A stretch of 64,000 nucleotides of DNA, taken from the NCBI GenBank assembly GCA_028564675.1, contig JAOVVO010000068.1, positions 1 to 64,000 of the forward strand. The letters are read 5' to 3'. Origin of the DNA: Onchocerca lupi. Its lineage: Eukaryota > Nematoda > Chromadorea > Rhabditida > Onchocercidae. Of this stretch, positions 23,701 through 34,167 are shown piece after piece (the first letter of the stretch is position 1; each line of letters begins with the position of its first letter). Made by a program: the position numbers and the translations under genes. The notes under the pieces were generated by a model, which was not told the DNA's origin, made no database searches, and saw only the letters and a list, made by a program, of their open reading frames with translations.

Positions 23701-25441
23701 ATTTTTTGCATTTTCTTTTCATTACTATTATCAAATAATTGATAAAAATTTACTGAAACGTACCGTCGAAGAAGGACCGATTTCCGATTTTTTATGTTTT
23801 CCATCTTTTTTGAGTAATTTTTCCTTTGGTTTAGCTTGATAAGCCTTTTCTTTTTTCTTCGAAGTTTTTGTATGACGCACTGGTTGTGACTGAAAAAATA
23901 ATTCTTCGAAGAAAAAATTCTTCGAATATCTCAATTGTTTTGCTTTCAAAGAACGTTCTATTTTATAGAATGCAATGTTTACTTTAATTTTGCCACTTTG
24001 GTGAGAAGAATTTTTTTCAGTTGAGAACTTTTCATCCTTCTTTGTTTTTTGAGATGGCGTTCTCGCCGTTGTAGCAGGCAAAAGTTTTAAATCCTGAAAA
24101 TTGCAGAACGAAAATTTCTGAACATAGGAAACTAGTTTCAGATTTTGTCATCTAAGAAAATAATTCACCTCAGTTTCCTTTATCATTTTATTCTCCACCA
24201 AGTTTGATTCGGTTGGCGGGACAGGCTGAATCACTGAAGGGTTTTCATATGGCCTAGAATCGAGCAATCTAGGATCTTGTCCAGGTTTCGACGGTAAAAT
24301 ATATGACATGGACGATATTCGAGGATCTACGAAATTTGCAAATTATTACTTGTGATTTTTTTTAAGCTGTTATTACAAGCAAAATTAGTGGGTAAATTGA
24401 AAAGAATGATTAAACAGTTGGCATCACGAATCGTTCCCATAAATTTCTTTCATTTGATGTCTGCCATATCGCAGATGATGTTTCATGCTTAAAATATTGC
24501 TAATTTATGATTTATTTATTTAACCAATATTTTTGAAAGTAACTGCAAATATTCTGGCACGCTCATAATATCATTAGCGTTCAAATAGAATATCAATTGT
24601 AAGGCATATTAGAAGTTCCGGATATGTGGTCCTGTGATTTCACTTCTTGGAAATTGATTCGAGATCATAAAGTTAGCATTATGGATATTGTTTTCATCAC
24701 TTTTAAACCAAGAAAGATAGTTATTTTTGATTTAGGAAAAATCCTTATTTGAGGCTTATTGAGTATTCTCGATAAAGGTAAAGTTTTAAATTTTTCACGG
24801 TTGGAAAGTGAATTATAATATATGCGATATACTTTATGCTTCACTAACTGTTATAATGCTTTACCAATTTTATAGATTTTAAAGAAAGCCAAGTTCATAG
24901 ATTGGAATGCAATCAAGAATTTAGGAAACAGTAATTTTTTTTTGGCTCTTTTCCTCACCCAAATTATGGTACTTTTGATAAGTTAGTTTATATTACTAAC
25001 TTGGTTCGCGAGAAAAAAATGAGAGAGGTTCTTTGGAGCCAATTTTAGTATCCTTTATTGCTGTGAGCATTTGCAATTCAAGCTGTTTTTTTCGAAACAT
25101 ATCAAGTTTTAATTGATTTTTATCATCTCGACGACGCTGTAATTCCTTCTCGATTTGTTTCCTGAACTTTCAAGTTATCTGTTTTCAGAAAAAAGATCAC
25201 TTGAAAAATGATCTTAACGAATGAATTACAAAAATTTTCCTCAATTATTGAAAAAAGTATGCAATTTTATACAAACTAACCTTGATTTCCTTCGAAAATA
25301 AGCGCAAAGGAGCCAAATTGCTAGGAAACCCAAAATGGCAAAAATGATAAAAAATATAAACAATGTGATAATCATCCATAATAGTGAACTCGGTGATACA
25401 CAACAGCCTAGAAATAGACTTGCTAAATAGTGCGATATCAT
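20774..25441 (-). CDS. Unrecognised single-pass membrane protein with Lys/Ser-rich tail
   Basis: Nine exons from the start at 25441: 25441-25281, 25161-25001, 24326-24169, 24093-23764, 22834-22705, 22218-22109, 21621-21510, 21065-20994, 20892-20774. Phases agree throughout and give 450 residues. A short N-terminus (MISHYLASLFLGCC) leads to one long hydrophobic segment (about residues 20-49), a basic stop-transfer patch (YFRRKSRK) and a charged, probably coiled stretch rich in Lys/Gln/Arg. After that come Pro/Ser-rich and Lys-rich low-complexity regions, a more ordered-looking segment (PERYHHQIRVDNVHEWISR) and an acidic patch. The C-terminus contains DQFYWRNDIKRKKYSEPKK and WNPPDKRAEARLQRFLENP. 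The topology suggests a membrane-anchored protein with a large cytosolic, mostly disordered tail. I recognise no family. A 93-nt putative intron (23982-23890) within the fourth exon may be spliced or retained, and both keep frame. Confidence 0.7.
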
Positions 25442-27301
25442 CTTTATTCTCTTTTATTCATTTTATTTCTTTCTTTTTTTTTATCTAATCCATTTATTGA
25501 TGAAAATATTTGATTCGGAAAAAAAATGAGACGAATAAATTAATCAAATTTCAATTTAAATATTGAGGAATTTCATGCTTATGCTCTGTTTTGTTATGTA
25601 CATTCCCAGGTTTTAGCCAATAATTTCAATCTGTTCATAAATGGAGTTATAGATGCGATCCACGTTAAAGCATTTTAAAAAAACAGCCAATTGTCATAAT
25701 ATTTGGCACTTAGAAGTTATTTCTAATCTTTTGGGATCTACATATGTGTTTTTATGATTCCAAAGCATCCTTGGCTCAGTTTCTTCTCAAAATATCCTTG
25801 GCATTACTGAATGATAAATTTGAAATTGTTATAAAAATGGGAAGTTTTTGAAGAACAATACCTTGAAATAGGCCAACACTTTTATATTTAACTGTATTTC
25901 TGTAAAAAAAAAAATCATCTTTTTTTACTCAGGAGAAATTTGCTCTTTTTTTTTTGCTCCGCACTCCTTATATTTAATTCAACGTACTTCTTACGTCTTC
26001 TCACGTATTTCTTACGTTTAATTCAACGCTCCTTACGTAAATTTTTTACGTTTCTTTTTAGATTTAATTCTTAACAAATATATTATGATATGGCATAGCT
26101 GAGCAGCAAATACGTAAAAATAATCTCGCATGAATTATTTGCAATATTCTTCCCAAATAATTTAGTTGATGTAATGAGTTATCATACGTGATTTACGAAT
26201 AATTGACTCATTTCATACTTACTGGATTTTGGATATACTTCGGTACAATGAAAACACTTTTTTTTTATCTACAAGGTTTTTTTTTTTTTTTTTTTTTTGA
26301 ATCTGACATTTAGATAATAGCCAAGAAAAGAAGATAACAAGATCAATTAATGAAAACTATCAGTCACGATTCTGTTTTCAAAATTTGAATAAAAATAAAA
26401 ATTCAATAAATGGCAATCGATTAATATTTGTCACCTTTTCATGGTTGACAATTGAACAATCGATTGGACTAATTTCAATTTGCTGAGGAATATCAAAACA
26501 TGCACTTTCAAAAGTTTACCCTCCGTCGATGTTGCAATCACTGAGGCTGAAAAACTGTTTGCTGCTCAAATTTATTTCATTTTCTTGTTTGGTTCTTCAA
26601 ATTTCAATTTCTTGTTTTTCATTATTCACACTTTGCTAGTTTCATAATAATTTTTTTTTCAAAGAAGTATAGCATGCTTTCTGTACATCTTCTCCGTCCT
26701 ATACTTTTTTCCGAGAAGTAAAAAGATAATCTCTTTCTTTGTTCAAAAAGATGAGCGAAATACGAAATGGTAGAATAAGCAGTAAAATACGAAAGAAACT
26801 TTGCAATGAATTAGTGAAAAGAAAGTTAGCAGAAATTATATCGAATTAATGTTTAAATATATTGTAATCTTATTGTACATATCTTTTATTCAATAGCTAA
26901 CATATATTTAACTTTTAAACTTGATAAATTAATGAACTAATCCAACTTTATTGACCTGAATTTATTCAGATAACTATAATCGTCAGGAATTTTCCACTCA
27001 ACAATTAACCGACTCAAGTTAACACCGTAATATGAAATGACTACTTCTAATCCATATTCTAACATGCTTAAATAATTCAAAAAAGTTTCGATGTACGTGT
27101 TTTTAGAACAATTACATGCAAATTTGCAAAAAATATCGATGCAAAGAGTATCACTTTTATATAGTGACTTTCAGTTGGGCCGCATTATCATGATGCGTTC
27201 ACGTTAGCAATATTTTTTGTTTGTTTGGATTTGTTGAGAAATTGGATATGTTACGTGAGTTAACTGTATTAACTTTAATTTACGTACGTGTTATTTCAGG
27301 A
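25442..27301. other. Divergent intergenic region, membrane-protein gene and AUP1
   Basis: The 5' ends of the - strand membrane-protein gene and + strand AUP1 face away from this 1.86-kb AT-rich interval. At 25.97-26.05 kb there is a cluster of repeated TTACGT/TACGTTT words, with the phrase TTTAATTCAACG twice. A T-tract lies near 26278-26299. No coding exon was supported. Confidence 0.5.
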
Positions 27302-30026
27302 ATGACAGGAATATCTTCATCAACAGCATTACAGATAAGCAATCTGTTTATTCGCAACCGTTGTTCTTTATCCACATTTCAACGTTTCTTACTTTATACA
27401 TATGTTCCATTTGGTATAGTACTATTTTGCTTACGTATTATTATTGGTGTACATATTTTCCTTACTGCATGTATTCTACGCAAAACAATGTTATTGAGAT
27501 GTACGGTAAGTTATCATTCTTCAGTTTGCCGTTTACTATCCGAAGAGAGAAGCATGAATCTGTTCAAAATTACAAATTGATTCGTAGTTTGTATTTTTAC
27601 GCAATATTCGTGCCATCATAATCGAGCAAAAATAATGCTGATTATGACATGTTTTTTCCAAAGTTTCAAATTTGATTTATAATATTATAATTTGATCTTA
27701 TTCTCACAATTTCTATTTAATTCGCATTTTTTTTTTTTTTTGTATGGATGAGTTTAGAAAAAACATTATTTTGAATCAAATCTTTTTATCTTGAAACATA
27801 TAACTCTTTATACATTATAATGAATACCTTCTGATGCGGTTAGTTGCTATGTGTACCAAAAACTTCTTGCAGGTATTACGGGTAATGTCATGCTTGCTTG
27901 GTCTAGTGGTATTCAGCGGTGGACCAGCTGAAGAATGGGATCATAAAACGCATATTTTAGTTGCTAACCATATTTCAACGCTTGATCATATGGCTGTTGA
28001 CTTAATCGAACCTTGCATATTACCTTCTGTTTGGGATATACCCAGCATTTTACGTTGGTAAGTCCCAATAGCATTAGCTTTATAGACTCTGTAGCAGTGT
28101 TTTTATAAGTTATTTTCTGACTAAAAATTCAAACTATTAATACTTTTCTACTGGGTTTTTGGTTTGGGCGCCTGAAAAATATCACTGGGTGCGGCAGTCA
28201 AATAATTCAGCTTAATTCAGTCTTCTTATCTATTAGCATTTTTATAAATGTATACTTTTGGTCAGTTTTGACCAAAAATAACTACTGAATGTTACTTAAA
28301 AACATATGATTAAAATAATTTTTGAATAATTGATTGTTCATTATTTATTTATAGGTGTCTTGGATATAAAGATTTGGGAGCTCGCGAAGGACGTGCGGAG
28401 CTTATCCGTCGTTCAAAAATATTCTGCGAAAAGAATGCTTTACCTCTTCTGACTTTTCCAGAAGGAGCAATGACGAGTGGTTCCACTGGTCTTCTCAAAT
28501 TTAGTACATGGCCATTCGAAGTATATTACATTGCGCATTCTATTTTTCTGGTTATTTTATTTATAATGATAATCACCTTTAGAATTTAGGTAGCCGATTC
28601 GGTCCAACCTCTGTTAATATCAGTGTATCGGCCATTTTTTGGGAATATCGCAGTATCAGTTCTGGGTGGTGCATGGTGGCAAGATGTTTTCTATTTTCTG
28701 TTTGTTCCATTTACTGTCATGAAAGTGCGATTTTTTTTTCCATTTTTTCATTTCAGTCCATTTTCAGTCGATGTATTTAAAAAAATAATATAGTTTTGAT
28801 ATCTGATTCTAAAATTATTTTTCCTTTCAACCTATCGTGTTGTAGGAAATTACACGAAAGTATTGAATAAAATCATATGTTCATCTTTCAAAATATGCTT
28901 ACAATTTTAGTTATAAAATATTCGTTAAAACTGCTCGTATTTAATTAAATCTTTTGTTGGTTAGGTACTTTCTATCGAAATTTGTTCATTTTTATGTTTC
29001 AAGCACTTAATAGATGATTCTTTCTTTTCTCTATACTTAATTTCCAAATATGATTTTAGATACGTTGGCTTCATCCTCTACATCGTAAGAAGAGCTCAGA
29101 TCCGAATAAACCAAGCGAAACAATTGAAGAGTTCACGAAACGGGTTGCCGATATTATGGCTACCAGATTAGGTATAAAATTTTTCTTTTTTTTTTCTTTT
29201 CATTATTGTGCACTAACAAAAAAAAAGACCAGTAAATGATATTAGAACATTTTCATCCATTCCACCACAGGTATTACCGCTACCTCGTTCACTTCTCAAG
29301 ATGCAGTTGAAGAAGCAAAGCGACATCTTGATGGAAGACAACAGTCTTTCCTAAACATAAGATTAAATAATGATTTTCCGAAGGAAAATCGTTCCTGGCA
29401 GGGTGTGAAAAGTGTAGCGGAATATCTCGATGCATTGACAATGAAAATCAAGCAAGCTTTTCCAGCAGTTCCACTTGTAGCGATAAGGTAAACAATATTC
29501 ATCAAGAAGACAACCAAATATTGTAAATGTGTAGAAAATTGTCCAATTTTTTTTTACATTTAGAATTTTGTTTTTTAGATTAGATTATAGTTTTTTTTTT
29601 TTTTTGTTTTTGTTTTCCTTCTTTTTAATTTGGGATTTGTTGTTCAAATATATTAATTACGCTGAAGTATTCTCAGTTATTAAAGGGATTAATCTTCTGG
29701 CTCTGTTAGTTTTTTCTTTCTGTAAAAAAATCTAAAAATGCATTTATCAATTTGAACTTTTTTTAAACTATTCATTAGTCAAGCATGATTAGTTTTTTTG
29801 CAGAGAAGATTTGGAACAAACACAGGATGGTAATGCAACATGTGAGCGTATAACGACGGGGAAAATAAAATTGAATCCATTGGGAAATGATGATTTATCA
29901 CCGGGAATTAATCCACAGCAATGGTCAAAAATATATAGTCATCGAAAATGGAATCTTATTGAAACAAATCGTGCTAAATATTTGAAACGAATTAACGAAC
30001 AGTTAGAGTGTGAAATTAATTCATGA
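27302..30026 (+). CDS. AUP1: AUP1 (ancient ubiquitous protein 1) lipid-droplet/ERAD adaptor
   Basis: AUP1 sits in a hairpin on the ER and lipid droplets and recruits the E2 enzyme UBE2G2 for ER-associated degradation. Seven exons, 27302-27505, 27873-28057, 28355-28520, 28590-28724, 29060-29171, 29271-29487 and 29804-30026, give 413 aa in frame; human AUP1 is about 410. Seen in order: an N-terminal hydrophobic hairpin (about 24-60, RFLLYTYVPFGIVLFCLRI), an acyltransferase-like domain with an HX4D motif NHISTLD (His101, Asp106) and FPEGAMTSG, then LFVPFTVMK and RWLHPLHR. Next is a CUE domain (MKIKQAFPAVPLVAIREDL), then a C-terminal basic helix resembling the UBE2G2-binding region (HRKWNLIETNRAKYLKRI). 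The donor at 28725 (GTGCGA) is weak. The ATG at 27302 lies 2 nt after an acceptor-like TTATTTCAG, so the mRNA may be trans-spliced or have a 5' intron. The poly(A) signal is AATAAA at 30100-30105. Confidence 0.93.
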
Positions 30027-30099
30027 TTATTAATCACTTCATACTTTATATTTTTCTATTTTTTCATTTTGTCAGAAATGAGAGGAGATATCTTATCTT

Positions 30100-30105
30100 A
30101 ATAAA
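30100..30105 (+). terminator. AUP1 poly(A) signal
   Basis: AATAAA, 74 nt after the AUP1 stop codon and before the Wolbachia-like fragment. The spacing fits a short nematode 3' UTR. Confidence 0.6.
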
Positions 30106-30216
30106 ATGAGAGGCTGCATCTAGGAACAATATAGTATGAACCGAAAAAACGCGAAGTGTTTTATGAAAAATTTTATTTTTTAATCTTAAACATCAATTCA
30201 GCGAGGGCTATATTAT

Positions 30217-30508
30217 TTCGTGTCATTTTCCATCTTTCTAAATTATTTATTTGTGTATGAGTATGGGCACTATATTATCGCTAAAGCGTGCAAAGTTAAG
30301 GTTGGGACTTTTTCTATAGGCTTTGGTCCTGAAATCTTTGGTTTTTATGATAAGTTTGGAACTATATGGAAATTAAGTGTCATCCCATTGGACAATTATG
30401 TTAAAATTCTAAGAGACAGTAATATAGCAAGCGTTGCAGTTAACCAACAAGAACTGACGAAAAAAAGTTATGTTCGTTTCATACAAAACCAAGATGTAAA
30501 AAAACAGC
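30217..30508 (+). pseudogene. rseP: Decayed Wolbachia-like rseP (site-2 protease) fragment
   Basis: The translated peptide matches the N-terminal part of the bacterial M50 zinc metalloprotease RseP: VYEYGHYIIAKACKVKV, then FSIGFGPEIFGFYDKFGT, WKLSVIPL and a YVK segment. In RseP the first block is the zinc site HExxH. Here its first His is Tyr (TAT GAG TAT GGG CAC), so the metal site is lost, and the usual GGYVK is DNYVK. After a frameshift near 30470-30475 the match continues in another frame as SFHTKPRCKKTAS. There are no introns, and no start codon belongs to the family. The phrase IGFGPEIFGFYDK and the general wording fit Rickettsiales, so Wolbachia is the most likely donor in a filarial host. 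It is non-functional as a protease. Confidence 0.85.
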
Positions 30509-30524
30509 AAGCCACTTGCAGACA

Positions 30525-30786
30525 CTTAAGAATTAGAAAAATTTACTTACAGCGTTGAAAAAAAAAGCTGAAGATTATAAAGATACTGTGTGTGTTTTGT
30601 GTTTGCTGGACGTAGTCATGGAATGCAAGAAGAGCCAACAATACTTGGTTAAAATTTGTTAGGTTTTACGCAGAGTTTAAACGCTACCAAAGGCTAGCCA
30701 ATGCTCAAAGAGAAGCTTCAACTTGTAAAGTATCAGGTGCAGTAGGAAACTTTTGCAAGTATTGATCCATTTGTTGAAGAATATGA
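30525..30786 (+). pseudogene. purB: Decayed Wolbachia-like purB (adenylosuccinate lyase) fragment
   Basis: Central part of bacterial adenylosuccinate lyase, an enzyme of purine synthesis, in three or four frames: LLTALKKKAEDYKDTVC, then GRSHGMQEEPTILG, then KRYQRLANAQREASTCKVSG, then SIDPFVEEYE. Breaks visible: about 11 extra bases at 30594-30604 between TVC and AGRSHG, one base missing near 30650, which creates a TAA, and one extra T near 30754. GRSHG corresponds to the lyase active-site block usually written GR(S/T)HG with its catalytic-region His retained. The protein is unproducible from this locus. It follows the rseP piece within about 20 nt on the same strand, so one insertion event that later decayed is the simplest reading. 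Confidence 0.85.
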
Positions 30787-31997
30787 GATATATTTTTTAA
30801 AAAAATGAATAAATGTATGATGTGAATTGAGGTGCGTTCGAAAACGTCGATCATTCTCATCACTAGTTTTGTCTCTTCGCCTTTCTTTACATTTGATTAT
30901 TGTTTTATGTTTTCAAAAAATGAATGATGAATGTGTATCTCAGAATCGTTCCAGTTTCCTATCCATAACTATTATGGCAACGTCCAATTTATTTGTTTTT
31001 CATTTCTAAAACTTCATGGAAATGTTAGAAGTTTAACTAAGTTTAAAGGAATTCGTTTTATACTCAAATATTTTGAAATGCAAAATTTAATATGCATTAA
31101 GAGATTTCGAAATACTTTTCGTATATTTCAATAGTTGGTGGGAGAATATCCAGTGAATTTGCTGAAAATTTTGAGGAGATAATAGAAGAGTGACATTTTA
31201 ATCTTGTTCTACTTTTACTGCATTCATTTTAGTCGATGAAGTAATAGCTTCTTTAATCGCATGATAGATACGCATATAAATACAACTATAAATCACTGTT
31301 TCCAAGTACTGACGCCTTTTAAAATGTTTCTAGTGAATTTTTGGAATTTGATGCAAAAGAGAAAGAAATGATTAGATCAGTTGCTTAGAGATGTATTCTG
31401 TGTTTTTGTTGTAATGGTTTTTATACGCGACAAGGTTTAATATGCTGTGGTAAAATGAATATGGAATTGTCGGATTTTTATCAACACGGTATTATGACCG
31501 TTATAAATTATACCATAACAATGTGTGATATTTGTATCCATTAAATTTGAACTGGGCATTCCACATTGCATTATTTGTGTAGCAAAAAACATTCCGTTTG
31601 GAAATATTTATTGGATATACAGAAAAGCAAAATTACTTTTGTCATGTAAATTGAGTGGAAATTATATATCGTTTGAGAAAACATCAAATAAGGAATTTCT
31701 TCTATAATCAAGATTGAGTGATACGAAAATTGTATGAATCGTCAGAGCGAGGTGTCGAATATTCGAAGTTCGATTCTTTTCTTTTTGACGGATATTGCTT
31801 TCGATGAAGAATCTATTCAGCTCATATGAATCATCATTTAAAAGCAATTTTCATTTAATGTAAATTTACTTGTATTAAGAGAATAAGAGAGAGAGAGAGA
31901 GAAATGAGACATCCGCTGCAATGTGCTTAGATTGTCCTCAAGAATTTTCAGGGCATATTGAGTATTGGAAATGAATTGTAACTAAATATTCTATCCG
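30787..31997. other. Spacer between Wolbachia-like remnants and RBFA
   Basis: AT-rich sequence with short open frames lacking recognisable content. A GA microsatellite lies at about 31877-31906. A GTTCGATTC word near 31768 looks like a tRNA T-loop but has no matching acceptor or D arm. It is possible that further, more decayed insert sequence lies here that cannot be recognised by eye. Confidence 0.5.
31877..31906. repeat. (GA)n microsatellite
   Basis: GA-rich run about 90 nt upstream of the RBFA start codon. Confidence 0.85.
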
Positions 31998-33894
31998 ATG
32001 CAAGCATTTGTGAAACTTTTTATGAAATGCACTATTCCTGTTCGAACGATCACTAGTTCGATGGTTGCATGTTCATATTTGAGTCCTTACAAGAGACGAA
32101 CAGGACGAGGATATGCAAACGATTTGATGCATCGCGATTTGCCCCGGTTTATTATAGCAAACAAAAAAAATTTCACAAGAACGATTGCTCGATTAGTCGG
32201 TATTGATAGCGGTTTGGAGAGGATTGTTAGTTTAATTTTGATTGTTTTAAAGGCACGAGAAATATTTATTGGGATCTGTCGTTTTTGTGGGTTACTTCAA
32301 TTCTGTAAGAAAAAAAATGAATTTTAAGAGAATAACTTCTAATTTTGTGAATGATATATAAGATTAGATTTCAAGTACTTTAAATCTAACCATGACTTGT
32401 TTACTGTATTATACTGAATGGCCCAAAATTAACAATGTCCTCTATCCAAATATGATATAGTTTTAGAGGTACCATCTTTTATTCCACGTTTCATATTTTT
32501 TGAGATATGAAAGAGTTTAAGCACAAGGAAATTTTTTTCTTTTAACTCATAACATTAAGATATTCAGTTGAAAAGTAACCAATAAAAAAGAGGTTTAAAG
32601 TAAACTAAAGAAATTAAAATGATTTATTTTATTTTATAGATTTATCATGATATTTAAATATATTCATAATGATTTCCTCGATCATTACTTATTTCTTTGT
32701 TATAGATGTTGATGCTGGATGTTGGAAAGAAACCAAAACAAAGGAAACTAGGCGAGGCAAAGAGAAATCGTTTAGGGAGAATGTTTCTGGAGCATGTTTT
32801 TCAAATTTTATGTGAACATGATCGATTTTGTGACATAGAAGGATTGGAATTATGCAAGGCATATCTCTGTTGAATTATTTAAACTTTCCAGATTTTTTAT
32901 GGATTTTGCTACAAAAAGAAAAAAAAAGGCAAAATTAATTAGAATGCAACAGCTTTATAAAATTCATGATATCTTAGTGATATATATATTTAAAGCAAGC
33001 ATTGCAGGTGAGATTTGCTCGTTTTTTGACCTACCTCTGTCGCTGTTTTCGCTAAAGAAACATAGTGGATAATTCAGGAAATTAATTTGCAATGAATTTT
33101 AGGTCGATGTAGCCCCAACATTTAAAGTAATGGACGTTTACTGGTTAGCAAAGGGTGATAAATCTGATGAGGTAATGTTTATTTTCTTTTTGGAAATGGG
33201 TGATGAGATTAGTTGCTTTTCCTAACTTAGCTATCCTTTCCTGAATTTCATTATTATGTGATTTCCAGAACTTTTGTAATATATTCTACATCTCCATTGA
33301 ATACCCTCCTCTTTGTTATTAGTAAAAAAATAATGTGTAATTATTTTTCTACTAATAATATGAAGTTTCTGTGCTTTTTCAGATTGTGGAAAAAGTGCTA
33401 AAGAGTTCAGAAGATTTCGTGCGTAAAAGACTATCGGAATTATTAAGCAGTCATAATATTCCACGCTTAACTTTCGTTGCCGAACGCAAGCATCTCGTGG
33501 AGCAGGTACAAATTAACAGTGGCATGCATTTTGTCAACATCTCTCATTTTAGGACCACAACTGCATGTTGTGATATCTTCGAATATGACGAAAATTTTGA
33601 TAGACTACTCTATCGATACTGCTAAGTGAAATGGTTCTCGTATTTCAGTTTGCAAATTTAATAAATTTCTTCGATTGAAAATATTCAAAAGTAAGATGCA
33701 TAGAATGAATCATCTCAATATCTTAAATTTTTCAGGAAATGAATCATTTATTTGAGAAAGCAGATTATGGTATGCAGTATCGAGCTTTAAGTCATACTGG
33801 TGCGGTTCTCGGATCAATGGCTGATGCAGGTTCATCCAATAATAGTGATAATACGATGCAAAACAAAAGTTCCAATATTAATATAAAAAAATGA
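31998..33894 (+). CDS. RBFA: Mitochondrial ribosome-binding factor A (RBFA)
   Basis: RBFA binds the small ribosomal subunit and aids 3' maturation of its rRNA; the animal form works in mitochondria. Five exons, 31998-32225, 32706-32858, 33103-33171, 33383-33505 and 33736-33894, give 243 aa. The first about 45 residues are basic with few acidic residues (MQAFVKLFMKCTIPVRTITS), as in a mitochondrial presequence. The KH-like core spans about residues 90-200: KQRKLGEAKRNRLGRMF, then DIEGLELCKVDVAPTFKVMD, then VYWLAKG, then VRKRLSELL and NIPRLTFVAERK, which parallels the human RBFA order. The intron after LELCK has a GC donor (AAG|GCATAT at 32859), which is needed to keep the conserved join. The start is the first ATG in frame and the next Met is 10 residues on. 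AATAAA occurs at 34162-34167. Confidence 0.88.
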
Positions 33895-34161
33895 AGGAAT
33901 TGGAATTTCGTTACAAGTAAGAAATAATTGTAGTTAATGTTTTCCTATTTTATATTAAGAAATTGTTCATGAATAACTTAATTTTTGGCATGCAGTCATT
34001 CCTTTAAATTCATTTTAAAGTTGTAATTATTTACGAATTTTTCTGATGTTATTTAATGAGATGCGATTTGTTTTAGAAATTTTTATGTATGAAATATTGG
34101 ATAAATTTTATGTATGTAACAGAAAACATTACACGGATAACATTACAAATTAACTTTCTTT

Positions 34162-34167
34162 AATAAA
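34162..34167 (+). terminator. Candidate RBFA poly(A) signal
   Basis: AATAAA, 267 nt past the RBFA stop and just upstream of a T-tract. In AT-rich DNA such words occur by chance, so the call is weak. Confidence 0.35.

Noticed and set aside
30827..31134. + frames just after the Wolbachia-like remnants
   Set aside because: I could not match them to any bacterial or nematode protein; they may be decayed insert or plain spacer.
31715..31795. tRNA-like GTTCGATTC word
   Set aside because: Only about four T-stem pairs form, and no matching acceptor or D arm is present in the preceding 60 nt.
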